A stretch of 63,315 nucleotides of DNA. Origin: Stagonosporopsis chrysanthemi (lineage: Eukaryota; Ascomycota; Dothideomycetes; Pleosporales; Didymellaceae). Under the pieces are notes generated by a model. That model saw nothing but the letters and a program-made list of their open reading frames with translations, had not been told where the DNA came from and made no database searches. The stretch is from the NCBI GenBank assembly GCA_022560025.1, contig JAFISE010000174.1:1-63315 (forward strand), given 5' to 3'. Position 1 is the first letter of the stretch; every line of letters starts with the position of its first letter. Shown here piece after piece: positions 31,428-41,940 of this stretch. Both the position numbers and the translations under genes were made by a program.

Positions 31428-33576
31428 ATGGTCGCAGGTCTTTTCAACAGAAATAGCTCTCGCGAGGAGGCAGCACCCGTATATACTGTTGATGATGGGG
31501 CAGTATCTGATGGTAGCCTGCAGTATGTTGTCGAGAAATCGGGCAACACCAATGAGGTGTCCTATCAGGAGGCTTCGGGAGCACCAGTCGAATCAGACTC
31601 TCCGCTTGGTTACTCTGTTGGAGCCATTACCGTTATCTTTTTTAATCTGAGCAAGATGATTGGAACCGGTATCTACTCAACTCGTAAGTCTAGGTCTGGT
31701 CATAACGAACACATGCTGACTAGCATCACAGCTTCTACTATTCTTCGTTACACCGGCTCTGTTGGTGCGGCCATGTTCTACTGGACGTCTGGGTTCTTCA
31801 TATCGCTATCTTCTATGGGCGTCTACCTCGAATACGCAGCGTATTTCCCCAGCCGATCTGGGTCAGAGGTGGCCTATCTTGAACAGGCCTATCCCCGACC
31901 GAAGTTCTTCTTCCCGGTCATTTTTGCTGTTCAGTCTGTTATTCTGTCGTTCAGCAGCAGCAACGCGATTGGTCAGTGTGGGAACACAAGAAGTAGGATC
32001 TAAATGTTGACGAAGCACAGTGCTGGCCCAATATCTCTTTGCGATCAACGGTGCTAAGCCATCTCCATGGGAGCTGAAAGGTGTGGCGGTAGCGGGTTAC
32101 ACAGTAGCTGTATTACGTCAGTGCACCATAATCCACACGTTGCAAAGGTAGCTGACTCTCTCACAGTATTATCGTTCCATACAAAGTACTCCTACTGGCT
32201 TTCGAACGGTATTGGAATGGTCAAGCTGTTGACTCTCGTCTTCATCTCAATCACCGGACTCGTTGTTCTGGGCGGCCACACATCGGTCATCAACCCAGTG
32301 GCGAACTTCTCGCAGCCCTTCAAGGGAACGATAACTCCGTACGGAGCCACAACAGCTCTATACAGGATCATCTTCTCCTATGCAGGTTACGAGAATTCAT
32401 TCAACGTGACCAACGAGATCAAGGTATGTCCAGAACCTTAGGTAAAACTATGCGTTGAAAGCTGACTTGATTCTAGAACCCCATCAAGACGATCAAGAAG
32501 AACGGGTTTATTGCTCTGCTTCTTGTCACTGTACTATACATCTTGGCCAACATTGCGTACTTCGCAGCCGGTTCGTGCATGCTCTCGCCGTGGTCGTGAA
32601 TATAGGCTGACAATGTTGTGTATAGTTCCAAGAGCCGAGCTGGAGAACGCTGAGCAGATCGCAGCCTCTCTCTTTTTCACGCATGTTTTCGGTTCGGGCG
32701 GTGCTGTCAAGGGCCTGAACTTTCTTATTGCACTAAGCGCATTTGGCAACCTGCTCGCCGTCTTGATAGGCCAGTCCCGTCAGATCCGCGAATGTGGAAG
32801 GTAATTGCTGGATCATGGCCATTTGAGTGACAGTATTAACGTCTCTTAGACAGGGCGTTCTTCCCTACCCGCGCTTCTGGGCTTCCACGCGCCCCTTTGG
32901 CACACCTCTTGGCCCGTACTTCGTCAAGTGGATCTTGACTGTCATCATGATCCTTGCTCCACCAGCCGGTGATGCTTTCAATTTCATCGTCGACCTACAA
33001 GTCTACCCAGCCTCACTTTTCAACCTGACGCTTGCTGTGGGCCTCATCTTCGTGCGCCAACGCCGCAAGCGACTCGGTCTGCCACGGCCCAGCTTCCGAG
33101 TCTGGGACCCTGTCCTTGCGTTCAACATCCTGGTGAATCTGTATCTGATTGTTATGCCATGGTATCCTCCGCCTGGTGGAAAGGGTAATGTTTCGTTCTG
33201 GTATGGAACATACATTGTTACAGGCATTGCTATGTAAGTTGTACGCTGCAAGCGGATGAAGACATAAGCTAATCGTGCATAGCCTTCTCGTTTGCGGCTT
33301 ATACTACATCGGCTGGATCTATGTACTTCCCAAGATTCGCGGCTACCGCATCCGCCCAAGCGTCATAGTATGTTAATCACAGTGCTCTTGACGAACACAG
33401 CTAACTCGAAGCAGACATTGGACTCTGGTGCAAAAACTCACAAGCTGTTCAAGGTGCCAGTTGCGGAGCTGGAAGCTTGGGATGCGACACACGATGCCGT
33501 TGGCCGAAACCTCAACGATGCGAGCAGCTCGGAGCAGGGAGTTCAGGTTGATGAGAAGATTACAGCTAAAGTTTGA
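31428..33576 (+). CDS. Mup1-type amino-acid (methionine) permease
   Basis: Nine exons: 31428-31683, 31732-31971, 32021-32116, 32167-32423, 32477-32570, 32626-32800, 32850-33233, 33283-33367 and 33415-33576. All eight introns are 47-55 bases with GT..AG ends, and all phases close to 582 residues. It is an APC-superfamily transporter. The first helix carries SPLGYSVGAITVIFFNLSKMIGTGIYSTP, the unwound substrate-binding GTGI segment. The sixth-helix region YRIIFSYAGYENSFNVTNEIKNP is the conserved family signature following high-affinity methionine permeases. About twelve helices are visible, with a charged C-terminal cytosolic tail (AKTHKLFKVP to the end). Plasma-membrane amino-acid:proton symport by family; methionine as substrate is inference. 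TATA-like element 90 bases upstream. Confidence 0.9.
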
Positions 33577-33856
33577 GATGATAAAGGCCGATTGAGTTCG
33601 ATGGGTTGCCCATATAATTCGACGCGCACGAGTCTCTTGTGGCTCAGCTATCGCTTTTCTCTACTGCGTGACCTGAATCCGAAACCGGAACGATAAAGGG
33701 TCTTTTTGTCTTGGTCTTGGTCCGTAGTTCAGAGCAAATGCAAACATCAGTAGTCATGATAGCTGTCCAGTCTATGTCATATCTTTCCTCGTACATAGAC
33801 TCATAAGCTGACTTCGCCAATCACACGATGTCAAGCATGTGCACAAATGTGCCGCC
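33577..33856. other. 3' flank of the permease gene
   Basis: 280 bases with no gene; adjoins the decayed minus-strand gene. Confidence 0.4.
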
Positions 33857-34345
33857 TATAGATTGGTCTTTCCGAACATCCCGCAAGTCGAAGACCCACT
33901 GGACAGAGACATCAGCTCTTCCTTGGCGGTCATAGCAATAAAGTCACCCTCTGACATCTCATGAAATGCTCCACACAATGTTAAAACGATCTCCACAGTC
34001 GCTGTCTGAGGGCATGTCTAATGACTTGATGAAGGTACCGTTAGCCAAGTAGAATGAATTCGACGTTGATCAGCCTGTCCTACGGACACTTGCAGGATGT
34101 CAAGGTCATTGATCTCAAGGAGATCGACCAACCGCTTGCCCACACCTGCAGTCGACTGCCTGAGCGTCCCTGTATCAACAGCGAGATTCAAGACACCAGT
34201 AGCTGAGACTGTAATGTTGAAGGGTGCACAGAACTCGAGTTATTGAAAGAGTGGGCCGCGACTTTGCTTCCAAAGCCATCATGGACGCTTTCAAGGCTGT
34301 TCAGCGCACGTCGTAAGGTCTGATAGCCATCTTGAGGACCACACT
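33857..34345 (-). pseudogene. decayed protein-coding gene, unrecognised family
   Basis: No single long ORF, but protein-like sequence continues across frame changes on the minus strand. In order: CGPQDGYQTLRRALNSLESV then HDGFGSKVAAHSFNN; a shift; FCAPFNITVSATGVLNLAV, with KRLVDLLEINDLDILQVSV after it; a shift; FYLANGTFIKSLDMPSDSDC; a shift; and AFHEMSEGDFIAMTAKEELM ending near CGMFGK at TAG 33857. At least three one- or two-base indels separate the blocks, with a few stops upstream. The Asn-Gly-Thr and Asn-Ile-Thr sequons and paired Cys would fit a secreted protein, but this is weak. I do not recognise the family. Confidence 0.5.
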
Positions 34346-37111
34346 GTCTTCAAGGATTGAAAATTATCCCTCAGAATAAATTAGACGCCTGCTGAACAAG
34401 ACCTGCAACGAATTAGCGTTGACCTTGCCTAAAGCCCATTGCTACGGATCAACGCAGCTGTAGTAAGCCTTCGCAGATACGCGATGTTTGTGATCGTGGG
34501 AATCTAGACCTCATAGATCCCAGTGCATGCTGGTATAGTTGCATCTTTATCCTTTGCCTCGCACAAAGTCCATAGCATTGTGTATGTGGGACATGTTGTG
34601 TTGTGGACGTGTTGGCACTGACGAACGGACACTGGCCAATAGTTGAGCGGACTGATGTTTCAAAAGTGTGGGATTCATCGTATAGGAAAGCGAACAGAGC
34701 GGTTGTGGCGAGACGGGCTGGATCAAATAGCGGATTGTGTCATGTGCTCAAGACTGATACACGGCGGGTACAACCGATGCTGGCAATCCGTATTTCACAG
34801 CATGCATGGCGAGTTGCATACCGGGTGTGTGCGCCGGTGCGCTTCGGGTGGTATGTGTGGATCGAGACAGAGGGAGTGCCTGTCTGTCAGCTGTGGTCTG
34901 TAGGGGGTAACAGATTCTTCGAAACTAAGGTGGCAGTCATGAAGAAATAGATCTGTACGTATATCGTGAGACTGTACGAGATTCCAAGTTGAGTCCGGTG
35001 TTGACGAACATCAGGCGTGGTAGTCTCCGTCATTGTTCAGACTGCAATGTGGTACAGCGTCTAGTAAAGCCCAGCGTCCAGTGTGGTCAAGTAGCGTGGT
35101 AGCGAGAGCTCTTCTTCATCCTGAGCCTAGTCCTTCGGAAATCTATGCTGTCGCTGTTAGGCAATCCAGTGGCCATAGGTTGGAAGATGGATAACGGAAA
35201 ACGCAATAAAACAGTAAACGAAGCCTATAAACTGCTTCGCAGAACAGAGGATATGTTGTTTGAACAACGGAGCTGCTGCTCTGGCATCACTCTAATGAAA
35301 GAAGAGTTGACGAGAGTGTGTACAAGCAGGCATGCTTGAAAGGAGAAGAAGTGCTGCTCAGGAGGTCACACTGGAAACCAAGGCGAAAGAGCTAGGAAGG
35401 CGAGGAAAAGCGCAGAACAACAAGAGCGGCAAACGACTTCTAGGTGGAAGGATGGAGTGATCGCCACTGTTTGTTGTCCTCCATGTCGGTCTCGACTCGT
35501 ATATAGTTGCAAATTGAGGCGGATACCACCATGTTGAGTCGTGCGCGCGCGATGAGTGGATCCAATATCAATGCTTTGGGCAATCCCATTTCGCTTCTGC
35601 ACCAAGCTTTCAAGGCGTTCTATTCTCAGCCTGATTCCGTGAACCATTAGCAAGGTGCAACACCGATCGACGCGGGCGGCGTCTGTCACGATTGGAGGAG
35701 TTTAATCGACGGTTGTATTATGACTGCTTGCCGCGGTGACACCCGGTAGAATGCAGGAACTCGGCACGTGCAGATTTAACCCCTATTGATGCAGGCATAA
35801 AGCGAGGCGGTCAGCGTGTGGTGTTGACCTGGAGCGTGCATGGCGGTTGCCACACTGCCCACATCGGATGAAACACAAATGGGTCCCGCGATGAGAGGAG
35901 CAGAAGAGCCGATGACGGAATTTACACGGCGACTTGTGTGGATCCAAACTTGCGCAAGGCCAGCGAAAGGTTGATGCCGAAATGAAGGTCGACTGAGTGT
36001 GGAGAATAAGCAGCGGCTAACGGAAGAAAGCACGTCACATGATGACGCTTGCTCGAAATAGTCTTGTCCATGCTTCATCTCCACAATTCACTGCAGCACT
36101 GACTCTCCTATGCCAATCGACCGCTCGGCCAGAGCGCCTCGCACAATCAATTTTGCGCTTGTGCGGCACCAGCAATTGACACTCCAGCTCGCGGACCGTA
36201 GCTTGTCCGGCGAATCGCGGAGCACAGTCAACAACAAACATGGTGTTTTGCGTTGTTTCGTTTCCTCCTGTGCGGCTGATTCCTTCGAAACGCGCAATGC
36301 CTGCTGATCACCTCGCAGAATCTGCGACAATGACACACGCAAAGACCCTCTGCTGTGCTCTATTGGGAGAAAGATCTCCAGAGGCCCCCATGTCTGCTCT
36401 GCTGTTTGTGGAGGCCTGCGGTTCAACGGGCCTGCAAGATAAGGCTGCCCCTGAACACACTCTCCGTCCAAGTCCGCTTTGGGCAATGCGTGCAGATACA
36501 CCAAGGAACCCCAGCTATTACTCCAGCCCAGTAGGTGTGCAGCCTTGCCGTGCAGCAAACGCCTCCCTTGTTGGCGCCCGCAATACGCAAATCAAGCAAT
36601 ACCTGCCGTGCTTGCGCGCAGCCATCGCGCCCACGCCCATCACAAGAAAGCCTCGACTCAGCGTGCAGCACCGCATCTCGGGCGGCCGTTCATTTCCTGC
36701 AACACGAGAAACATAAACGGCCATTCACAACCAACCTTCCGATCCGAGTCTAGCATCAGGCACGCCCGGCCTATGAATGGCCCAGCGACCGGCAGGATCG
36801 CTTGGTTCCTGCATTAGCACTAACACCCGTCTGGCCACTCGCAGTGCCTAGACGGACTCCACCCCTGCTGCCAGCGCTGTCGCCCCCTTTCACTGGCCGG
36901 CCCGCGCTACCTCGCTCGTAATCTCCCAGCGTACATAAACCTCAGCATGCTCGCAGAACCTCTCTTCTCCACTTCACAGCCAATCTTCAGCTCAAGTCCA
37001 ACAATTTGACTTCGGTCGTCCACTCACTTACCAACTAATACAATCATTAATAACACACGACCGCAAACCACCACCTCAACTTCCCGAAGTTCTATACCCT
37101 AATCAGCCAAA
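34346..37111. other. 2.8-kb intergenic stretch
   Basis: The left end may continue the decayed gene (scattered in-frame stops up to about 34500). ORFs at 36088-36558 (minus) and 36240-36716 (plus) overlap each other in GC-rich sequence and match nothing. The last 150 bases before 37112 are C- and A-rich with few G, like the 5' leader of a highly expressed fungal gene. Confidence 0.4.
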
Positions 37112-38008
37112 ATGCGTTACACCATTGCTGCTTTCGCGCTCGCCGCCACCGCCGCCGCTGTTCCCCAGTACGGATACGGTCAGGAGTCTGCTCCCGCTTA
37201 TCCCGCCTACCCTGTCGAAACTCCCGTGGCCACCTCGAAGGCACCTGAGTATCCTTCCTACCCTGTCAGCAGCGTCGAGTACGAGGCCTCTGTCCCCGCC
37301 AGCAGCGCCACGCCCGAGGCCTCTGCCCCGGCCAGCAGCCCCGTCTACGAGGCCTCTGTCCCCGCCAGCAGCCCCGTCTACGAGGCCACTGTCCCTGCCA
37401 GCAGCCCTGTCTACGAGGCTACTGTCCCCGCATACTCCGCGTCTGTCGAGACTCCCGTGCCTACCTCCAAGGTTCCCGAGGCGGCTACGTCTGAGGTTCC
37501 TTACCCGGTTGGAACTCCTTCTTCCAAGGTTCCTGAGGCTTCGTCCGGTAAGCCTTCCAAGCCCTCGACTGCCTCGTGCGCCAGCTCAACAACCATCACT
37601 ATTACAGTCCCTTACCCCACCGGTTCCGCTTCGGTTCCCGTCGGTACTGCCTCTGTGCCCGTCGGCACTGCTTCCGTGCCCGTCGGTTCCGCTTCGGTTC
37701 CCGTCGGTACTGCTTCCGTACCCGCTGGCCCTAAGCCCTCCGCTCCCGGTGCGCCGTACCCCAGCGGCCCTGCTCCTTACCCCATCCCGTCCGGCACTGG
37801 TGTCCAGCCTTCCGTCCCTGCCGGCACCGGATACCCCACCAAGACTGGGTAAGTTTATCCTCGTGCTGATCTCTCTAACTGTCTGCTAACGAGCCCCAGT
37901 GGCTACTCCAAGCCCAGCACCCCTGCTGAGTTCACCGGCGCTGCCTCTGCCCTCAACGCTGCTGGCTTCGTCGCTGGTATTGGTGCTTTCGCTGCTTTCT
38001 TCTTGTAA
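37112..38008 (+). CDS. repeat-rich GPI-anchored cell-wall protein
   Basis: Two exons, 37112-37848 and 37900-38008 (intron 51 bases, GTAAGT..GCTAAC..CCCCAG), 281 residues. A signal peptide (MRYTIAAFALAATAAAVPQ) opens the protein. The mature part is almost entirely Pro, Ser, Thr, Ala, Val, Tyr and Glu, with two tandem arrays: about five 11-residue units like EASVPASSPVY (37283-37447) and five 7-residue units like ASVPVGT (37628-37732). A single Cys (TASCASST) lies between them. Exon 2 adds a small-residue site (GAASALNAAG) and a hydrophobic C-terminal tail (FVAGIGAFAAFFL), the GPI-attachment signal. Codons are strongly biased to C-ending, which suggests high expression. A structural mannoprotein or wall protein is likely; no named family. 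Confidence 0.88.
37283..37447 (+). repeat. 33-base coding tandem repeat, five units
   Basis: Consecutive 33-base units encode variants of EASVPASSPVY. Units 3 and 4 are nearly identical at the nucleotide level and the last is divergent. Such arrays commonly vary in copy number between strains. Confidence 0.85.
37628..37732 (+). repeat. 21-base coding tandem repeat, five units
   Basis: Five 21-base units encode ASVPVGT with small variations (GS, PAG). They lie in the same GPI-anchored protein as the 33-base array. Confidence 0.85.
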
Positions 38009-40052
38009 ATGTCATCCCTCAATTGAGCTTTCCTACGGGGAGGCTATGACTTTACACGAGCGCGTACTCTTCTGGTAGATATCCTTGGTTTCCGGAAAGG
38101 GTAGTTGTAATTATGGGAACGGTGTTGCTGAATTGACAACTAAAATATCGACTGCCTTTTGAACATTGACTGTGACCGCCGTGTGAAGGAGCTCTGTTCT
38201 TTTAAGTGATTGTTGCTAAGAACCACTTGACCCTAAGTTGGTTACACTTACTGCAGAACACAGCTGAATCTGACTGTGATAGATCACATAAAGTGTTGTG
38301 TGCGCTTTATTTTTGCAAAAATAGGAATACTCAATACGTTGTAGGTGTCAAGCAACAGCAAGTTGTAGCTAACAAAGGGTTCTGTTGTTCTCTGAAATGA
38401 TCGCTCAAAACATTTCGGCTGCTCCATGTATACATGCCTTGGATTTTCCACTTTCGTCTACCATGCAAGTATCATAAGGCATTGTCAAGAGACGTATCGT
38501 CAGATTTCATGCCGGATAATCTACGGAAACTGTCGAACAGGTTCTGAACTCTCGCGGTGCTTCCCTCGACCGCCCGCCTACCAGTCGCTGCTTCCCTTCT
38601 CACCTCCATCGGTCACAACATCTCGGTTCAGCCAAGCATTGTACCACGCCCTTTTCAAGCTGCAGACCTAACGCCCTTACATCCACCTCTGCGACACAGA
38701 CGACGTTGGAACAACCTTAGATTGACCGATTTACGCTTCCCGCCATGTCTTGCGTGTCGGTTCGCAGCCGCCGCAAGGAAATGAGATGTGCGGCCGACAC
38801 GCGTCTACCCATGGCACTGAACACGGCTGGCTTGCTTCCCCGCACTTGAATCTAGACTTTGTTCCTGAGTATAGAAATCTATGGCAAGTCTACATTGCTT
38901 TGGAAACTGGTCTGATCAAGCAAATGCAAGAATCAATAGCCGCCCGTACAACCGCGCATGCAGCTCTCTCAACAGCATGATGCAAGGTTTTCACGTGTAA
39001 TGACAACGTAGATGCAGTGCAAACGTCGAACCAAGCTTCATGCATTGTCTCAGTGACACAGGGAGAGCACCTGAGCGAACATGCGTTGCGTTTCGAAACA
39101 ATGATGTTCTCGCGTGGCAACGAAGGTGCAAGGAGTGCCAGCCGCAGCGACAAAGCCGTTGTACGTTTCCGCCCCACGTTTCGTGGAATACGAGTCGCAC
39201 GTGCCGACGACTCTTAATTTGAATGCGTGGTGGGTGAGGTGGCTGCGAACAAAGTTCGGGCGCAAATGTGCAGAGAAGCGGCTTCGTTTCATGCAAACGC
39301 CAGTGGCTGTCAAGGGAAGCCACGCGGAGAAACTCAGAGCTTGTCGGTTCGCGTAGGATTATTCTGTCGAGTCGCGATACATACCTGAGGCTGTTGTGCG
39401 CTTTGAATAATATTCGTTCTATGACAGCTGGGGATTGTCAGCTGGCTTGATAGGCCACATCAGCATCTGGGTCGCGACATCAACGTGTGGAGAGAGCGGG
39501 AAAGCAGGCCTCGCTTTTGAGTCAGCAAGCTGGCAGCCTTTGTTTCGCTGTCGCGCCAACGGCAAGCTCGATAAGGTTCGGGGCAAACGAATGCCCAATG
39601 AAACGAGACGGTTCGATGCCGCCGCCTGGTACACGGCAAGCAGGAGAGCTCACTTCCGGTATGTGCGTCCTTGTCTCTATCATCGGGTGTGAATGCCATT
39701 GTCAAAATCCTCGAACCGATGTACAGTAGCTCAAGGTATGAGTTTCACTACGTGAAGCCATTCTGCTTCGATGACTATCTTTGGAAGATCCCAAGAAAGG
39801 TCTGACAGCTAAGTAAACACTCGCGATGGTACCTTTCAACTTCACAGAGCTTTGCAGGTACTGTGGCGGTGTGATAATGGCCATGGTTTCAAGGCTGCAG
39901 TGTTGTGAAATCATGTCAAACTCCTGCGTACCAACTGCAAATGGTAATTTGTATAAGTATACTGGCCGGCAACATCGGAACCATCCAGTACGTGCAACCC
40001 ATTTTCACATTCTTGGAGCACTCAACATCAGGCGGCACTCACAAGTCTCATT
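38009..40052. other. 2-kb intergenic stretch
   Basis: Contains the 3' flank of the GPI-protein gene and, at the right end, TTTGTATAAGTATACTGG (about 39951-39966), a TATA-like element 90-100 bases before the But2-domain gene. ORFs between 38400 and 39700 overlap on both strands and show no family features. Confidence 0.4.
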
Positions 40053-40739
40053 ATGAAAGCATCCACATTACTTCCCGCTATTCTGGCAGTATCCCTGGCC
40101 GCGCCCACAGCACCAGCTACCTCCACCTCCCTCGAAGCTCGTACGCTCGGCCTCCTCTCCAAACTCCTCACTCCGAAGTGTCCGTCCAACAAAGCCCAAC
40201 CAGACGGCAAGCTCCCATCCAACAGCGTCTCAACCTCAGCCCTGGTTCCCATCAGCGCCAAGAACCCAAACACCGCCTACCCCAACAGCGAGTGGGCGAA
40301 GATCACACCCGGCGACTTCTGCACTGTCTTCAACCTCGTCGTCGACTCCGACGCCACGCAGGGCAAGGTGTGCAATCTCGTCTTCAATTTTCCAGATTAC
40401 CCGCAAGCACCGGGCGACTTCGTATTTCTCGGCAGCGGGAAGTTCACGTTCACGGGGTATGATATAAATGCTGGTGCGGTGCTGGGCGAAACGACGTATG
40501 CGAAGCAGCCGCGTCCGGGACCAAGTCCGCCGAACCCGCCGCCAGTGATGAAGCCAGGAAACAGCTATATTGTCAACTCGGCCCCATGTGGAATTCCGCC
40601 AGGCATTGGGCCTGTGACAGTTAGTGGGAGTTTGTGCTCGAAGGATACGACGTTTCTGTTCAAGCAAAGTCAGAAGGCTTGTCCGCTGGGATTCTATGTT
40701 GTGCTCACGGATGACACAGCGGCGGGAGCACCGCATTAA
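40053..40739 (+). CDS. secreted But2-domain protein
   Basis: A single exon of 228 residues. A signal peptide (MKASTLLPAILAVSLAAPTAPA) is followed by a linker and the But2 C-terminal domain (from about residue 80): EWAKITPGDFCTVFNLVVD, then CNLVFNFPDYPQAPGDFVFLGSGKF, and YIVNSAPCGIPPGIGPVTVSGSLCSKDTTFLFKQSQKACPLGFYVVL. The domain is named for ubiquitin-like modifier-binding Schizosaccharomyces proteins, but many filamentous fungi carry secreted single-domain forms. Six Cys are likely paired. A proline-rich insertion (QPRPGPSPPNPPPV) splits the domain between strands. Extracellular function unknown. Confidence 0.85.
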   Translation: MKASTLLPAILAVSLAAPTAPATSTSLEARTLGLLSKLLTPKCPSNKAQPDGKLPSNSVSTSALVPISAKNPNTAYPNSEWAKITPGDFCTVFNLVVDSDATQGKVCNLVFNFPDYPQAPGDFVFLGSGKFTFTGYDINAGAVLGETTYAKQPRPGPSPPNPPPVMKPGNSYIVNSAPCGIPPGIGPVTVSGSLCSKDTTFLFKQSQKACPLGFYVVLTDDTAAGAPH

Positions 40740-40819
40740 GATTCTGGTGATGGGAGTTCACTTCTAGTTCTGTACATACTTCTCCTTGGTAGTAATGTAT
40801 TATCTTTGCACCTATTCCA

Positions 40820-41940
40820 CTAGCCCTTGACCAAAGGAATGAGCGACCGTGCCGCAACGCGCTGCTCTTCCAGAATGTCTTCGCTGTCTTCGTCTTGCAT
40901 GTTCATCATCTCCTCGTGCTCGGCGGCGAGGTCAGGATCACAATGCAGCGGCTTGAGGTTCTTGAGGTTCTTGAGGTTCTTGTCTCGCTTGAGCTCGAAT
41001 TCGCCTTGATGGACGTGGGTCTCGGTCCCGCCCATGTGACAACGGGTGACGATGGTGTAGAAGGGGCCCAAACCTTGCTCGCGGAGGTCTTCGTACACGA
41101 CCATACAGTCCTTAGAACGACCATGCAGTCCTTAGAACACTTCATCGCAATCTCGTTGATGTTCTTGTTCATGGGAGATTGGACCCAAAGAGGGTTCAGG
41201 CCACCTTCTTCCCCCTTTGTCGCCATCAGCCAGTAGTGCAGCCGGCCGAGGTTGCAGAGCAGTCGAGGTTTTCCCTACGCCACCGGGGCCTTGGATAAGT
41301 ATAATACCTCCTTGCATGGAATGAAGTACATTAATCGCTTGTTTCTGTTCGGAGTCGAGCAGGTTGCTGAGGTAGGCAATGCCTTCGTTGACAGCCTCTT
41401 CGCCATAGGAGGAGCTCCTGGCAGCAAAATAGTCGACCGGTTTGAGGTCCCGAACGTCGTTAGTCAGCGAAAGCCTCATCTCCTGAGTAAATGCATCCTT
41501 GCTCTTGTACAGATGGTTGAGGGTGTTGATGGCACGCGTGACTGATCTTGAGAACCGAACCTGAACGATAGGCAGTTCCATATGGGATACCCAGGTGAGA
41601 AAAGTAGAGTTGATCGTCACCGACGGGAGATTGCGCGATCTTGACTTACATCAGCGCAGACTGCTTAGTGTCGATGATCTCGAGCTCGTGGATGAGGTTG
41701 TGGAAGAATACTGTAAGGTACTCCTTCCGAGACAGGAATGTGTAGCGCTTGCAAAGTGAAACAGTTTGTTCTGACAGCCTTGTGGGTGTTGACGCGTTGT
41801 TGGTGTTTTGGAGTGGGCGCAGAGAGAGCGTTGAGGTGAGGGAGTCAGAATGTAGGTGAAAGCGGTCAACTAGTAAAAGAGTTTTAGTGACACGTGTGAA
41901 CGTTCGTGAAGCTTCACGTATGCTGGGCAGACTTACAACT
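40820..41940 (-). pseudogene. broken superfamily 1 (UPF1/NAM7-like) helicase fragment
   Basis: Minus-strand reading gives an N-terminal part (RKEYLTVFFHNLIHELEIID region, 41640-41760), a probable intron, then LLDSEQKQAINVLHSMQGG followed by the Walker A loop IQGPGGVGKTS near 41270. After the P-loop the frame must shift by one base (about 41250-41266) to continue as a motif-Ia-like block (NPLWVQSPMNKNINEIAMK). A 20-base tandem duplication at 41098-41137 then shifts the frame again, to EDLREQGLGPFYTIVTRCHM. The two insertions (1 and 20 bases) sum to 21, so the outer frame agrees while the middle is scrambled and contains a stop. The gene ends at 40820, long before the RecA2 half of a helicase. 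Around 40958-40984 a 9-base unit repeats three times (KNLKNLKNLK). Loss of function is almost certain. Confidence 0.7.
41098..41137. repeat. 20-base tandem duplication causing a frameshift
   Basis: CGACCATACAGTCCTTAGAA (41098-41117) is followed directly by the same unit with one change (A to G at the eighth base, 41118-41137). It lies in the helicase relic; skipping one copy joins the coding sequence before and after it in a single frame. Confidence 0.9.

Noticed and set aside
34603..34950. 115-codon plus-strand ORF starting with GTG
   Set aside because: No ATG in a useful position, irregular codon use and no recognisable motif.
36088..36716. Two overlapping ORFs of about 157 codons on opposite strands
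   Set aside because: They mirror each other, have no family features and lie in the upstream region of the GPI-protein gene; chance in GC-rich DNA.
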